Shown here piece by piece: positions 24,801 to 32,482 of a stretch of 47,182 nt of DNA (position 1 is the stretch's first letter; each line of letters starts with the position of its first letter). A program made the translations under genes and the position numbers. The stretch covers positions 1-47,182 of the forward strand of contig CALVSB010000013.1 in the NCBI GenBank assembly GCA_944358895.1. Direction: 5' to 3'. The DNA is from an uncultured Bacilli bacterium (GTDB lineage Bacteria; Bacillota_I; Bacilli_A; RFN20; CAG-826). Under the pieces are notes generated by a model. That model worked only from the letters and a program-made list of their open reading frames with translations, had not been told where the DNA came from and did no database searches.

Positions 24801-25730
24801 GTCGATCACGAAGACGAGATTGCTCTCGGGCGATAGCCACTTGGTCGAGCGGACGAAGAAGTCATAGAAATTCTTAGAAATGTCGTTTTTGTCAAGCGAT
24901 GAGAAGTCGATATTCTCCTCGAGGGCGAGACCGTAGGAAGGGAAGCGGACGGAAAGGCTATAGGCAAGGTCCTTCAGGATGAGGAGGGGGTCGAGGCTCT
25001 TCTCGTCGCGCCGGAGGCAGAAATGGATGCCGACGACCCGGGGGTCTTCGTTAGCCAAATGGCTCGAAAGGTAGCTTTTGCCGCTCCCCGGGGCGGCGAC
25101 GAGCCACATGAGGTGGCTCATGGGGTCGTCCATCCAGGCGGCGTAGGCCTTCTCGAAGTCGGGCCGCGGGGCGTAGAAGCCGCCGGGGGCCAGGGTCTTC
25201 GCGAGCTCGGAGGAGGGGTCCTGCGGGGAGAGTTTCTTCTTGAGGTCGATGGCCGTGCCGCTCACGTCGTCGTCCTGGATGCCGTTTTGAAGGGAGGCGA
25301 GGATCGCCTTGAGCTTCCCTTGGTAGCGGGCCTCGATGACGAGGCCGTTCACCGCGTCAATCGCGTCCCGGGCATCGAGCCAGTTGATCCTCGAGACCAA
25401 AAAGGGCGGGGTCGCATCCTCGATGAGGACGGGGACGACCGGGAGGTTGACGCTCCGGGCGTAGGCGATTTCGTCGAGGCAGACCGAGTCGGGGCGCCGC
25501 GTCGAGTGGCGCGACATGAAATAGAGGACGACGTCGCTTTGGGCGAGCCGCGCCTGGATCCAGTCGTCGAAGGGCTCGCCCTTCCCCATGTCCTGGTCGA
25601 AATAGACCTCGTGGCCTTCCTTCTTGAGGTCGCTTGCGACCCGTTCCGGGAAGAAGGAAAGGTAATCCCGCCCGTAGGAAATGAAAATGCGGCGACGAGG
25701 GGCCGCTATCTGTCTCTCGGTTGCTTCCAT
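21834..25730 (-). CDS. TIR-STAND NTPase-TPR-APH kinase fusion protein
   Basis: This is a single 1298-residue protein. Residues about 13-125 form a TIR domain (RRRIFISYGRDYL; CLDEIAYA with Glu87 at the NADase catalytic position). A STAND/NACHT-type NTPase follows with Walker A APGSGKS (213-219), Walker B LVFVIDGLDE (305-314) and a winged-helix-like segment (about 443-500). A TPR superhelix covers about 675-900. The C-terminus (about 970-1290) is an aminoglycoside-phosphotransferase-type kinase with HCDLHRGN (about 1142-1149) and LIDWE (about 1165). TIR-STAND proteins act as immune sensors whose TIR domain depletes NAD; the added kinase is unexpected. TACAAT lies 6 nt before ATG, implying a leaderless mRNA. 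It is alone in its transcript, with GC content like the core genes. Anti-phage function is inference. Confidence 0.85.
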   Translation of the reverse strand: MEATERQIAAPRRRIFISYGRDYLSFFPERVASDLKKEGHEVYFDQDMGKGEPFDDWIQARLAQSDVVLYFMSRHSTRRPDSVCLDEIAYARSVNLPVVPVLIEDATPPFLVSRINWLDARDAIDAVNGLVIEARYQGKLKAILASLQNGIQDDDVSGTAIDLKKKLSPQDPSSELAKTLAPGGFYAPRPDFEKAYAAWMDDPMSHLMWLVAAPGSGKSYLSSHLANEDPRVVGIHFCLRRDEKSLDPLLILKDLAYSLSVRFPSYGLALEENIDFSSLDKNDISKNFYDFFVRSTKWLSPESNLVFVIDGLDECRDADIGDIGLALFENLSSLPRWMKILVTSRNGAAVDYGMSFTKRYDLLSKESDMEGYVHLLSKQLKVAVTPDQLKEIVALAQGNFLLVKTFFELSAGRRLDVDTFRGGMNAVFAQSFRTSFGKDGFEGEAKRFLSLLLALKEPLPIPRLAKILGLNKDDLYALVKKFKTLIVLDDDRPFLYHKSLGDWLSEPSNRFYVSKEAGNRLIADYLSKDLSAFLFDPYFRRYGIEHLFDEGDYEGIYRLLKAPFPGHEGLVDSLSLFLSRTAEDPSRFGDIFSFLLSGFSALGDAFPLREIVRSFVEYGVYDAMKDGIGYLMATNPGHEWVLPYASLVQSRMEVRIEDAYNTPEDPFLQAPGEVKADYYYYRAEASRELGKYEEALSLYEKSRSLSKGQDQFAYYMSSIKISDLHFVFGRYEEALKIASSLRLDRGNEEGNFARERVLGHIYHAMKKDKEARAHYEEALKIARDMSKMYAIVESLNSLATVVPLAEAETLLRRAVEQAEGHGYKLELGKAYLELGNLAYKAKKLAEAEGYARLSLKAQSEVGYLGGICNARYLLALCELHGGKPSAAREAMRKNVLDLNRSGSSGKRVLASLRLYLEAKTMEGDYSPIEPELLSAIQEKRGSDDSLLKAIDELSEGLSALAAYASSPKEEFRIGYHNENHEISVNEKRYVIRIPVADFDTVDIRLYDENEVLLALEEIAFPIPHPRYLGTFYLEGRPASVHSYLPGEALRSLLPNDEALPSKYLPGFLSILKELHARKEIPLPKRGDYEDCHSFYRYDRSFIVALVGKWFGRYQAFYEKLGYPSDLGLLFPDEEGKIGERPFAMCHCDLHRGNVLVDDKGALSLIDWELFQLTDPLYDLAIHLHKMFYEEAQEKELLDAYFRAFPELDPVSSKAAIKAYRDMEEVKSATIDVLRLLIELPLQNREEGVKNAGRYLMKLKALSASHPSYRLPFASAEELYDFLLKEGQGIDPRSPGGKL

Positions 25731-25736
25731 AGGCCG

Positions 25737-25742
25737 ATTGTA
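25737..25742 (-). promoter_or_regulatory. -10 box of the TIR-STAND gene implying a leaderless mRNA
   Basis: TACAAT on the minus strand ends 6 nt before the ATG. A weak TTCCAC lies 17 bp further upstream. Confidence 0.5.
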
Positions 25743-25855
25743 AAAGAGGCGCTTCCTCAGTGGAAGGGAAAAACGATGCCTTTCTCCCCTTGAGCGTCTT
25801 CTTTGCCTCTCTTAGGCTCCTTCCGTTAGCCTAGAGAAGAAAGGGAGGAACCTCC

Positions 25856-27517
25856 ATGAAAGTCATCATCGTCGGCGGCGTGGCCGCCGGGGCGAGCGCG
25901 GCCGCCCGGCTCAGGCGGCTCGACGAGCGGGCCGAAATCACCATTTTCGAGAAGGGGAAGCACGTCTCCTTCGCCAATTGCGGCCTCCCCTACTACGTCG
26001 GGAACGTCATCCGGGCCGAGGGGAGCCTCCTCCTCGTCACCCCGGAGCTCTTCAAGGAACGTTTCAACATCGAGGTAAAGACCGAGCACGAGGTCGTTTC
26101 GATCGACCGCGCGAGGAAGGAAACCGAGGTGAAGGACCTTAAGAGTGGACAGGTCTTCCGCGCTTCTTACGACGTCCTCGTCCTCGCGACCGGCTCGACG
26201 CCCCTCAAGCCGAAGATGGAAGGGATCGACCTCCCAGGCGTCATGACCCTTAGGAGCGTCGAGGACGCCCGAGCCATCAAGGAAAAGGCCCTCGGAGGGA
26301 AGAAGGTCGCGGTCGTCGGGGGTGGCTTCATCGGCCTCGAAGCGGCCGAGAACCTCGTCCATCTCAGGAAGGAAGTCCACCTCTACCAGCTTCTGCCCCA
26401 GGTCCTCCCGGCCTACGACCCGGAAGTCGTCGCCTACGTCCACCACGAGCTGAGGGGCAATGGGGTCCGCCTCCACCTCGGGGCCGAAGTCCAGGGCTTT
26501 GCCGAGGAAAGCGGGCGGCTGACCGTCAAGACGAAAGAAGGAGACGATCGGGGCTACGACTTCGTCCTCTTCGCCATCGGGGTCCGGCCCGATTCGGGGC
26601 TGGCTGCCGCCGCTGGCTTAGAACTCACCCCACGGGGTTCAATCGTTGTAGACGAGCACCTAAGGACGAGCGATCCCTATATCTACGCGGCCGGCGATGC
26701 CGTGGCCATCCTAAATCACGTGACCGGGGATAGGCAGATGATCGCCTTGGCCGGGCCGGCCAACAAGGAAGGAAGGATCGTGGCCGACAACATTGCCGGG
26801 CGGGACTCCGTCTACCGCGGGGCTCTCGGCACCTCGATTCTCAAGGTCTTCTCCTTGGCCGTCGGGATGGTCGGGATCGGGGAGAAAGACGCCCTCCGTC
26901 GGGGCATCAAGGCCCGGAGCGTCCTCTTGGCCCCAGCCGACCACGCGACCTATTACCCCGGGGCCAGCACCATGATCCTGAAGCTCGTCTACGAGGAAGG
27001 AAGTCAGCGGATCCTCGGGGCCCAGGCCCTCGGCCCCTCGGGGGTCGACAAGCGGATCGACGTCATCGCGACGGCCATGAAGGCCGGAATGAATGCAAGT
27101 GAGCTAAAGGAGCTCGACCTCGCCTATGCCCCGCCCTTCGGGTCGGCCAAGGACCCGATCAACATGCTCGGCTTCGTCGCCGAGAACCTCGAGGACGGGC
27201 TTCTCAAGACCTTCCATTACGACGAGGTCGACGCCCTTCCCCGCGACGGGTCGATCACCCTCCTCGACGTCCGGACGGAAGAAGAATACCGAGCCGGCCA
27301 TATCAAAGGGTTTAAGAACATCCCCATCGACGAGCTCCGGGAACGTCTTAAGGAAATCCCGAACGGGAAGAAGGTTTACCTCCACTGCCTGAGCGGCCTC
27401 CGAAGCTACCTCGCGGCCCGCCTCCTCATGAACGAAGGCTACGACGCCTCTTCCCTCGACGGCGGCTACCTGGTCTACATGGCCTATCAGGACGACGTCG
27501 CGGCCAGGCGGCGTTAA
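25856..27517 (+). CDS. CoA-disulfide reductase with C-terminal rhodanese domain
   Basis: This FAD-dependent pyridine-nucleotide disulfide reductase keeps CoA, or related persulfides and polysulfides, reduced. The 553 residues comprise an FAD-binding GGVAAGASAAARLRR (7-21), a single active-site cysteine in SFANCGLPYY (Cys42), an NAD(P)H-binding VAVVGGGFIGLEAAENL (about 151-167), a dimerisation domain, and a rhodanese domain (about 460-545) with active-site loop HCLSGLRS (Cys about 511). This fusion is the CoADR-RHD/NADH-dependent persulfide reductase type. GGGAGG precedes the ATG. A terminator follows the gene. Confidence 0.93.
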   Translation: MKVIIVGGVAAGASAAARLRRLDERAEITIFEKGKHVSFANCGLPYYVGNVIRAEGSLLLVTPELFKERFNIEVKTEHEVVSIDRARKETEVKDLKSGQVFRASYDVLVLATGSTPLKPKMEGIDLPGVMTLRSVEDARAIKEKALGGKKVAVVGGGFIGLEAAENLVHLRKEVHLYQLLPQVLPAYDPEVVAYVHHELRGNGVRLHLGAEVQGFAEESGRLTVKTKEGDDRGYDFVLFAIGVRPDSGLAAAAGLELTPRGSIVVDEHLRTSDPYIYAAGDAVAILNHVTGDRQMIALAGPANKEGRIVADNIAGRDSVYRGALGTSILKVFSLAVGMVGIGEKDALRRGIKARSVLLAPADHATYYPGASTMILKLVYEEGSQRILGAQALGPSGVDKRIDVIATAMKAGMNASELKELDLAYAPPFGSAKDPINMLGFVAENLEDGLLKTFHYDEVDALPRDGSITLLDVRTEEEYRAGHIKGFKNIPIDELRERLKEIPNGKKVYLHCLSGLRSYLAARLLMNEGYDASSLDGGYLVYMAYQDDVAARRR

Positions 27518-27557
27518 GAAATGTGGGCTTCGGGGCCCGCTTTCTGGTTAGAGGATG

Positions 27558-27586
27558 GCCCTTATCGCCAAAGATAAGGGCTTTTT
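27558..27586 (+). terminator. terminator of the CoA-disulfide reductase gene
   Basis: GCCCTTATC/GATAAGGGC hairpin with five T on the plus strand, 40 bp after the stop. Confidence 0.9.
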
Positions 27587-27601
27587 GCATGGATTTTTGA
27601 T

Positions 27602-28519
27602 TCAAATTCCGTCTTTTCGGGCACGGATAAGGCCCTTGGCCGACCTGACGATAGAACTGATTGAAAGCCCAGCCGTTAGGGCAACCGCGGCAAAACCGAC
27701 CGTGGCCTTCATGGGCAGCAAATCAGTCCCTTCGCTGAAGGTCGCGATCATGAGGACGGTGAGGGAGACCATGCTCATGAGGGCATCGGCGAAGGCGACG
27801 AGGCGGATCGTCGCGACGGCGGGATCGCCTCGATTGCTCTTGTTGACGAGGCGGACGATCGCGGCGATGAACTTGTAGAAGGCATAGGCCGCGGCCGCGA
27901 TGGCGTAGACGGTTCCCTTGACCGAGGGCGGCCCTACCATGACCATCATGGTGACGGCTCCGCCCATCAGGAGGTCGAAGGGTAGTAGCAAGGAAGCCTC
28001 GACGAGGCGGATTTTCTCCTTGGCCCGGAGGAAGGCTTCCGGATGATCCCCCAGCTTCTTGCCGGCGAGGTAGGAGGAGACGACGGTCGATAGGCGAAGG
28101 GTGAGAAGCAGGAAATAGTAGGCCGCGAGACTGCCGTACCAGATGGAGGAATAGGCGATCCCGAGGAAGAGGTTCATCCCGGCGAAGGCAAGATTGATTA
28201 GAGAGGAAAGGCCGGTGAAGAAGATCGTCCGGTAGGCCGTGCCTTCCGGGAAGAAGGAGGCCAAGCGGGAAGTCTCGAGCCTAGGAATGAGATAGGAATA
28301 ATAAAGACCGATGAGCAAGCGGATAAAAAGGAAGGCTAGGTAGCAAGTCGTAATCCCGATGAGGGAATAGGAGGCGACGGCTAGCGTTTCGTTATCCAAG
28401 TAGACCGCGTTCAAGACGGCCGCGAGGATTGATAAAACGTCGACCACGACTACCAAAGGCACGAACCACTTAGGCGGATGGGCCAACCAATGTCCAAGAC
28501 GGATAAAGAAATCCTTCAC
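27602..28519 (-). CDS. polytopic membrane protein of unknown function
   Basis: The 305-residue protein has about eight hydrophobic segments (first at about 18-40, then about 48-75, 98-128, 130-155, 182-200, 203-225, 240-262, 270-290) joined by short basic loops. No transporter, permease or enzyme motif is recognised. It starts with GTG, 6 nt after a TAGGAT -10 box and without a ribosome-binding site. It stands alone, convergent with the CoA-disulfide reductase gene, and marks the last gene of core-like GC before the lower-GC accessory block. Confidence 0.8.
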   Translation of the reverse strand: MKDFFIRLGHWLAHPPKWFVPLVVVVDVLSILAAVLNAVYLDNETLAVASYSLIGITTCYLAFLFIRLLIGLYYSYLIPRLETSRLASFFPEGTAYRTIFFTGLSSLINLAFAGMNLFLGIAYSSIWYGSLAAYYFLLLTLRLSTVVSSYLAGKKLGDHPEAFLRAKEKIRLVEASLLLPFDLLMGGAVTMMVMVGPPSVKGTVYAIAAAAYAFYKFIAAIVRLVNKSNRGDPAVATIRLVAFADALMSMVSLTVLMIATFSEGTDLLPMKATVGFAAVALTAGLSISSIVRSAKGLIRARKDGI

Positions 28520-28525
28520 GGGTCT

Positions 28526-28531
28526 ATCCTA
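28526..28531 (-). promoter_or_regulatory. -10 box implying a leaderless GTG-start mRNA
   Basis: TAGGAT on the minus strand is 6 nt before the GTG of the membrane-protein gene. Confidence 0.45.
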
Positions 28532-28662
28532 GCCGAGAAAGGCGGTCTTCTTAAGGACATAGTGGGCAGGAAGTGTCGGAAAGCAAATGATTCTCACTAA
28601 GCCTGTCCTTTTTCAAACGACCCAAAAGATTTCGAATGGCGAAGGCAAGTCTAAGGTAATTA

Positions 28663-28749
28663 ATGTTTGTTGCAGGAGCAGGAACCAACAATGACATGCA
28701 CTTCATCGGCACGCCGAATGGCTTAGCAATTGATATCTATCTAAAATAA
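28663..28749 (+). pseudogene. 28-codon coding remnant at the edge of the accessory block
   Basis: The plus strand encodes MFVAGAGTNNDMHFIGTPNGLAIDIYLK and a stop. It reads like the conserved end of a larger protein: the HFIGTPNGLAIDI pattern resembles C-terminal ends of secreted or polymorphic-toxin proteins, but this is not certain. An in-frame stop lies 4-6 nt upstream. A neighbouring frame (ISNGEGKSKVIN) may be the continuation after a frameshift. It has no ribosome-binding site, and its stop codon overlaps the -10 region of the next gene. Confidence 0.35.
28742..28747 (+). promoter_or_regulatory. -10 box of the metallophosphoesterase gene implying a leaderless mRNA
   Basis: TAAAAT ends 6 nt before the ATG, and there is no Shine-Dalgarno in between. 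Confidence 0.5.
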
Positions 28750-28753
28750 GTCC

Positions 28754-30775
28754 ATGGCCAAGTTCGGGAACAAGTTGATCTCCGGTAAATATAGCTTCTT
28801 CGAACGTAAGTTTTTGGTTGAAGAAACGACGGAGATTGACGGCAAAAAGACAAAAATCATCCGCAAAACCAAGTCCTTTAGCGAGTTTGTAGCTTTGCTT
28901 GGCGAACTTAAACACGCCGACATCAGGTGGTATTCCCCTACTCCGGCCGAAATTGAGAAATACGATTTCGAAGGAGCGACCGTCGGTTTCATGACCCGCC
29001 TGCTTCTCAAAAAGAGAGCTCGGAGAAAAGAGCAGGAAGAAAGGGACGAAAAAGCCAGATCCATCATCAGGGAATGCCTAGCGGCCAAACCGGAAAGCAT
29101 ACCTGAAGTCCCAAATCGCTTTCTTCCTTCTACCCAAGCCGAAGACGAAAGCCGGCTCCTCGATAAGCCCGATTTCCAGATTTTCTACATCTCGGACATC
29201 CATCTCGACATGAAAATCGCCGCCCCGTTCATGGCCCAGGATGTTGACTCCCTAAAAGCAAAGCAGATTGAAAAGGCAGTCGATAAGAAAGCCGCTGAAT
29301 TGGCCAAAAGCTATTTCGACCAATTGAAATCAAATAGGACCGTCATCCTCATCGGAGGGGATACGGCCAGCGACCCCTACCTCTTCGGCCTGTTCGCCAA
29401 GGGGCTCAAAAAGCACGGCTTGCCGGCCGAACGGACTTTCTTCGTGCTCGGCAACCACGAACTTCGGGACGATTCACATGGAATCGAAGATAAGGATGAA
29501 TATCAAAAATTGGTGGATTCGTATCGCGAGGCCCTCGCACCATACGGGATGCAGCTTTTGGAAAACGAGCTCTATATTCCAGGCTACGACGAAGGCCGCG
29601 GAATCGTTCTTCATGCCGACCAAATCAAGGGCTTGACCAAACGCGGGGCGACCATTCTTTTCGGGTCATGCCCCTTTGCCGTTTTCGGGGCGATGGGCCA
29701 TTCGCACCTAGATGCGCATAATCCCAAACCCGTTGACTTAGACGGGAGACTCGAAGCAAATAACAGCCTCAATGTGCATTTGGCCGACTTGGCCAATCAG
29801 CTGGTAGAGAAGTTAGAGGAAGTCTTGCCCGACGGAAGGACGCAGATTGTCCTCACCCACACCCCGCCGCGCTTTTGGAAGCGGAACGATCCGGCGGCCG
29901 GCTTTTATTTCGTGTATGGCCATGTCCACCAGAACGTGCTGAGAAACTACGGGCGGATCCGTTACTACGGCGACAACATGATTGGGGAGGAAGAGTTGCC
30001 CCTCGTGTTCAAATCTTTCTTCGTCGGAATGGCGATTGACCCATTTGCCAATGTCGGCGATGGCATCAGGGAAATAAGTCCCGAGATGTATTCCGACTTC
30101 AATTCCTCCCGGTCGATCGTGGCTAGGGCAAGAAAGGGCCTCCAACATATCTATCTCGTGAAAAGAGGCGGCTATTGTGCCTTCTTCGGGCGGCGAGAGG
30201 GCCATTCGCTTCTGATGCTCAACGGTGGAGCTGTCCGCCGCGTGCAAAACCAAGACCTCCATTACTACTTCGACCATTTGACCGAATACGTAAGAGCGGC
30301 AACGGATCTACTTAGGCCCTTTCTCAAAATGAGACACGATCTTTCAAACGACGTGAAAATGATCGGCGGCCTTGGAAATGAACATGGCGCCATCGTGGAT
30401 ATCGATTTCTATAACCACGTTTTCCTCAATCCGCTCGACGGCAAGAGAACTTGCTATTTTGCGACGAGCACGGCCGATAAATATGTCTTTCCCAACCTTA
30501 CTAGCCTTCTAGCGTCGCACTGCCCGAATTTGCTCCCTCGCTTCAACCATCTTCCAGCCGTTCGAAAGGAAAGTTGGGAAAAGGGCGGCAAATCGTCTAG
30601 CAAGGGGATAAGGGAAACAAGGACCGATATTTACCGCTATTCGAATCTTATCTACGCCCTTGAATACATTTTGAAATCAAAGGTTGTACGGGTTTGGGTC
30701 GACGAAATACTTGATGGCAGGAAAATCGAATTAGCAAACGTCCAGGGCTTATTGGAAGATTTGCAAGAGGATTAG
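28754..30775 (+). CDS. large calcineurin-like metallophosphoesterase
   Basis: The 673-residue protein has a central metallophosphoesterase domain with all metal-binding motifs in order: SDIHLD (about 148), GGDTAS (about 200), GNHE (about 233), THTPP (about 367) and GHVHQN (about 388). The first 140 residues are charged and not recognised. The last 240 residues hold a second conserved-looking block (GNEHGAIVDIDFYNHVFLNPLDG, about 539-561). The substrate is unknown; related enzymes hydrolyse phosphodiesters in nucleic acids or nucleotides. It opens the lower-GC block that continues with nuclease and ATPase defence genes and is convergent with the DUF4420-like gene. A defence role is inferred from context. 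Confidence 0.8.
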   Translation: MAKFGNKLISGKYSFFERKFLVEETTEIDGKKTKIIRKTKSFSEFVALLGELKHADIRWYSPTPAEIEKYDFEGATVGFMTRLLLKKRARRKEQEERDEKARSIIRECLAAKPESIPEVPNRFLPSTQAEDESRLLDKPDFQIFYISDIHLDMKIAAPFMAQDVDSLKAKQIEKAVDKKAAELAKSYFDQLKSNRTVILIGGDTASDPYLFGLFAKGLKKHGLPAERTFFVLGNHELRDDSHGIEDKDEYQKLVDSYREALAPYGMQLLENELYIPGYDEGRGIVLHADQIKGLTKRGATILFGSCPFAVFGAMGHSHLDAHNPKPVDLDGRLEANNSLNVHLADLANQLVEKLEEVLPDGRTQIVLTHTPPRFWKRNDPAAGFYFVYGHVHQNVLRNYGRIRYYGDNMIGEEELPLVFKSFFVGMAIDPFANVGDGIREISPEMYSDFNSSRSIVARARKGLQHIYLVKRGGYCAFFGRREGHSLLMLNGGAVRRVQNQDLHYYFDHLTEYVRAATDLLRPFLKMRHDLSNDVKMIGGLGNEHGAIVDIDFYNHVFLNPLDGKRTCYFATSTADKYVFPNLTSLLASHCPNLLPRFNHLPAVRKESWEKGGKSSSKGIRETRTDIYRYSNLIYALEYILKSKVVRVWVDEILDGRKIELANVQGLLEDLQED

Positions 30776-30842
30776 TAGCCGTTCCGGAGCCTGGTTAAAT
30801 TTCGTTTGAATAAGTATTACGAGCCTTGTTTTTGGCAAAAAG

Positions 30843-31796
30843 CTAAGCCCATCTCATGTTTTTAAGAGTTATATGGTTCCCAATTTCCTTTAGTACGTCG
30901 GCCATGTCCAGTGCCTTTAACCCTTGGCAGTTTACGCGGTAGGAGACGTCGTCGATCGCTGAAGGGCAATTTGAGATATCGAGGCGAGGCATGTCTTCGA
31001 GACGGTAGAAAGATAAAGCCTCCAGGGCCTCCTCCTTATTGAAACGAGGGCCGCGATTTTCCTTATCGACCCTCGCTTCTTTCATGAGTTGGTTGAGAGC
31101 CAAATAGATATCGGGGTCATCATCATCGAGGAGATCGATCGCTTCTTTGAAGAGGCCATAAAGAGAATCTTCGGAAGAAGGAGAAGGCGAAAGGACGACC
31201 GAGGCCACGATTCTCTTTGTAGAATTGACAGTCAATTCCTCGTGGCTGAAGCGATGAAGCCGCTTCGGTCCGGGAGCCGTTTTGACAAGGACATGCGGGC
31301 CTAGATGGTCTAAGGAAGTAAGATCTTCCGGTCTGATGGTTGAGGTCCAGCCGGCTTTCTTGAGATAGATGTAGACAAGCAAAAACCCGGTTAGCTTTAG
31401 CCGATAGGAAACAAGGCTGCAAGCCGGCTTGGCTTTTAGGAAGACGCTCAAAGAAGCGATGAGCTTTTCCAACTCGCTTTTGGAAATGGGCCGCTTAACA
31501 GCTTCGAAGAGATAATTGAAAATGACTTCGAAATCGCCCCTGAAAGACCGGGGATAGTCTTTGGGTGAGACGGCATGGTAGATGATTTTAGTACCGTCGT
31601 CTTCGCAATGGACGGAGTTGAAATGGATGGTCAGGTAGTCGCCATGATAGGCCATCTCTTCGATCGTTGTTTCACTGCTCCGAATGAGAATGGCAGGTTT
31701 CCGGTCGAAGTCCATCGTCACGACGATGTTATGGGTCTTCAGGTCATCCCAAGCGTCGAGTATTGCCTGATTCAATAGCTTCTCATAGTCGATCAT
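30843..31796 (-). CDS. PD-(D/E)XK-motif (DUF4420-like) protein, catalytic acids apparently lost
   Basis: The 317-residue protein follows the pattern of the PD-(D/E)XK-motif family PF14390 (DUF4420). It has the LxxEGELL-like helix (here KLTGFLLVYIYL), the nuclease strand (here HVLVKTAPG, where the family has EVKT), the FSHEELT segment, and a C-terminal ALSFYRLEDMPRLDISNCPSAIDDVSYRVN that matches the family end. In both catalytic positions the acidic residue is replaced (GEL to GFL, EVK to LVK), so it may be a non-cutting partner. ATG 31796 is preferred to the farther start; TACAAT lies 20 nt upstream of it. Family partners (methyltransferase, Z1 and AIPR proteins) are absent here. Confidence 0.6.
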   Translation of the reverse strand: MIDYEKLLNQAILDAWDDLKTHNIVVTMDFDRKPAILIRSSETTIEEMAYHGDYLTIHFNSVHCEDDGTKIIYHAVSPKDYPRSFRGDFEVIFNYLFEAVKRPISKSELEKLIASLSVFLKAKPACSLVSYRLKLTGFLLVYIYLKKAGWTSTIRPEDLTSLDHLGPHVLVKTAPGPKRLHRFSHEELTVNSTKRIVASVVLSPSPSSEDSLYGLFKEAIDLLDDDDPDIYLALNQLMKEARVDKENRGPRFNKEEALEALSFYRLEDMPRLDISNCPSAIDDVSYRVNCQGLKALDMADVLKEIGNHITLKNMRWA

Positions 31797-31933
31797 GCAT
31801 AGACATCCGATCAGAACATATTGTAGCATCGGGATTAATGAAAAAAGATCGATCAATCCTGAACTTTTTAACTTATGGTATGCTTCGAAGAATACGGATG
31901 ATGCTCAAAATGTGATATATGCAAAATGTGAAT

Positions 31934-32482
31934 TTACTCACTTATTTTTGCAAATCTCTCAACAATACTTTTAAAGATTGAGAGGATGTTCGATTTTCCA
32001 TTGATATATGAGAACAAAGCATTTTTGAGATTATTTTCGCTAAAGTGAGGATGCCCATAAAACACTAGAGCCTTTTTCCCTTTGTCTCCGCTCGAAACGG
32101 AGTGACCAAGGAAAACGTTCTCCACATCCTCCGCAAAATAGATAAGGAAATACCCTCTTTCCTCGCAGTATTGAATAATCTTTCTATTGAGATTTTCTGA
32201 CTCAAAACCACTATCGGTATCGATTGCATAGGCGACGAAACTCATAGACTCACGTGACTTATCGTGATGACTATAAGAATCTGCCAATTTCTGGATTTTG
32301 CTTTGAACCGCTTTGTCATCATATTTGCTCTTGCCATTCATATGGACAAAGCTGATTTTCCAGTCGTGAGGAAAGCAGTCGAAGTGTTCAATGGTTGCAT
32401 TGATGTATAGCTCATCAGTCTTGGTGTTTTTTGCTCCTTCGACCACGATGATCAACTGTACCCTTAACTGACGGCCCGTCAC
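31934..32482 (-). CDS. RloB/AbiLii-like TOPRIM-domain protein
   Basis: The 182-residue protein has a TOPRIM-type arrangement: LIIVVEGAKNTKTDELY at the N-terminus (Glu15) and the DxD motif in YAIDTDSGF (about 88-96), followed by a segment (YFAEDVENVFLGH) in the place of the NPcFElWLLLH region of RloB proteins. RloB-like TOPRIM proteins are thought to be nucleases partnered with AAA ATPases, as in AbiL (AbiLi/AbiLii) and, more distantly, PARIS. Its GTG start overlaps the stop of the AAA ATPase gene (GTGA), confirming a coupled pair. Confidence 0.65.
   Translation of the reverse strand: MTGRQLRVQLIIVVEGAKNTKTDELYINATIEHFDCFPHDWKISFVHMNGKSKYDDKAVQSKIQKLADSYSHHDKSRESMSFVAYAIDTDSGFESENLNRKIIQYCEERGYFLIYFAEDVENVFLGHSVSSGDKGKKALVFYGHPHFSENNLKNALFSYINGKSNILSIFKSIVERFAKISE

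Noticed and set aside
25856-27517. NADH oxidase annotation for the disulfide reductase
   Set aside because: The single Cys plus C-terminal rhodanese domain is the CoADR-RHD type, although the N-terminal part resembles NADH oxidases.
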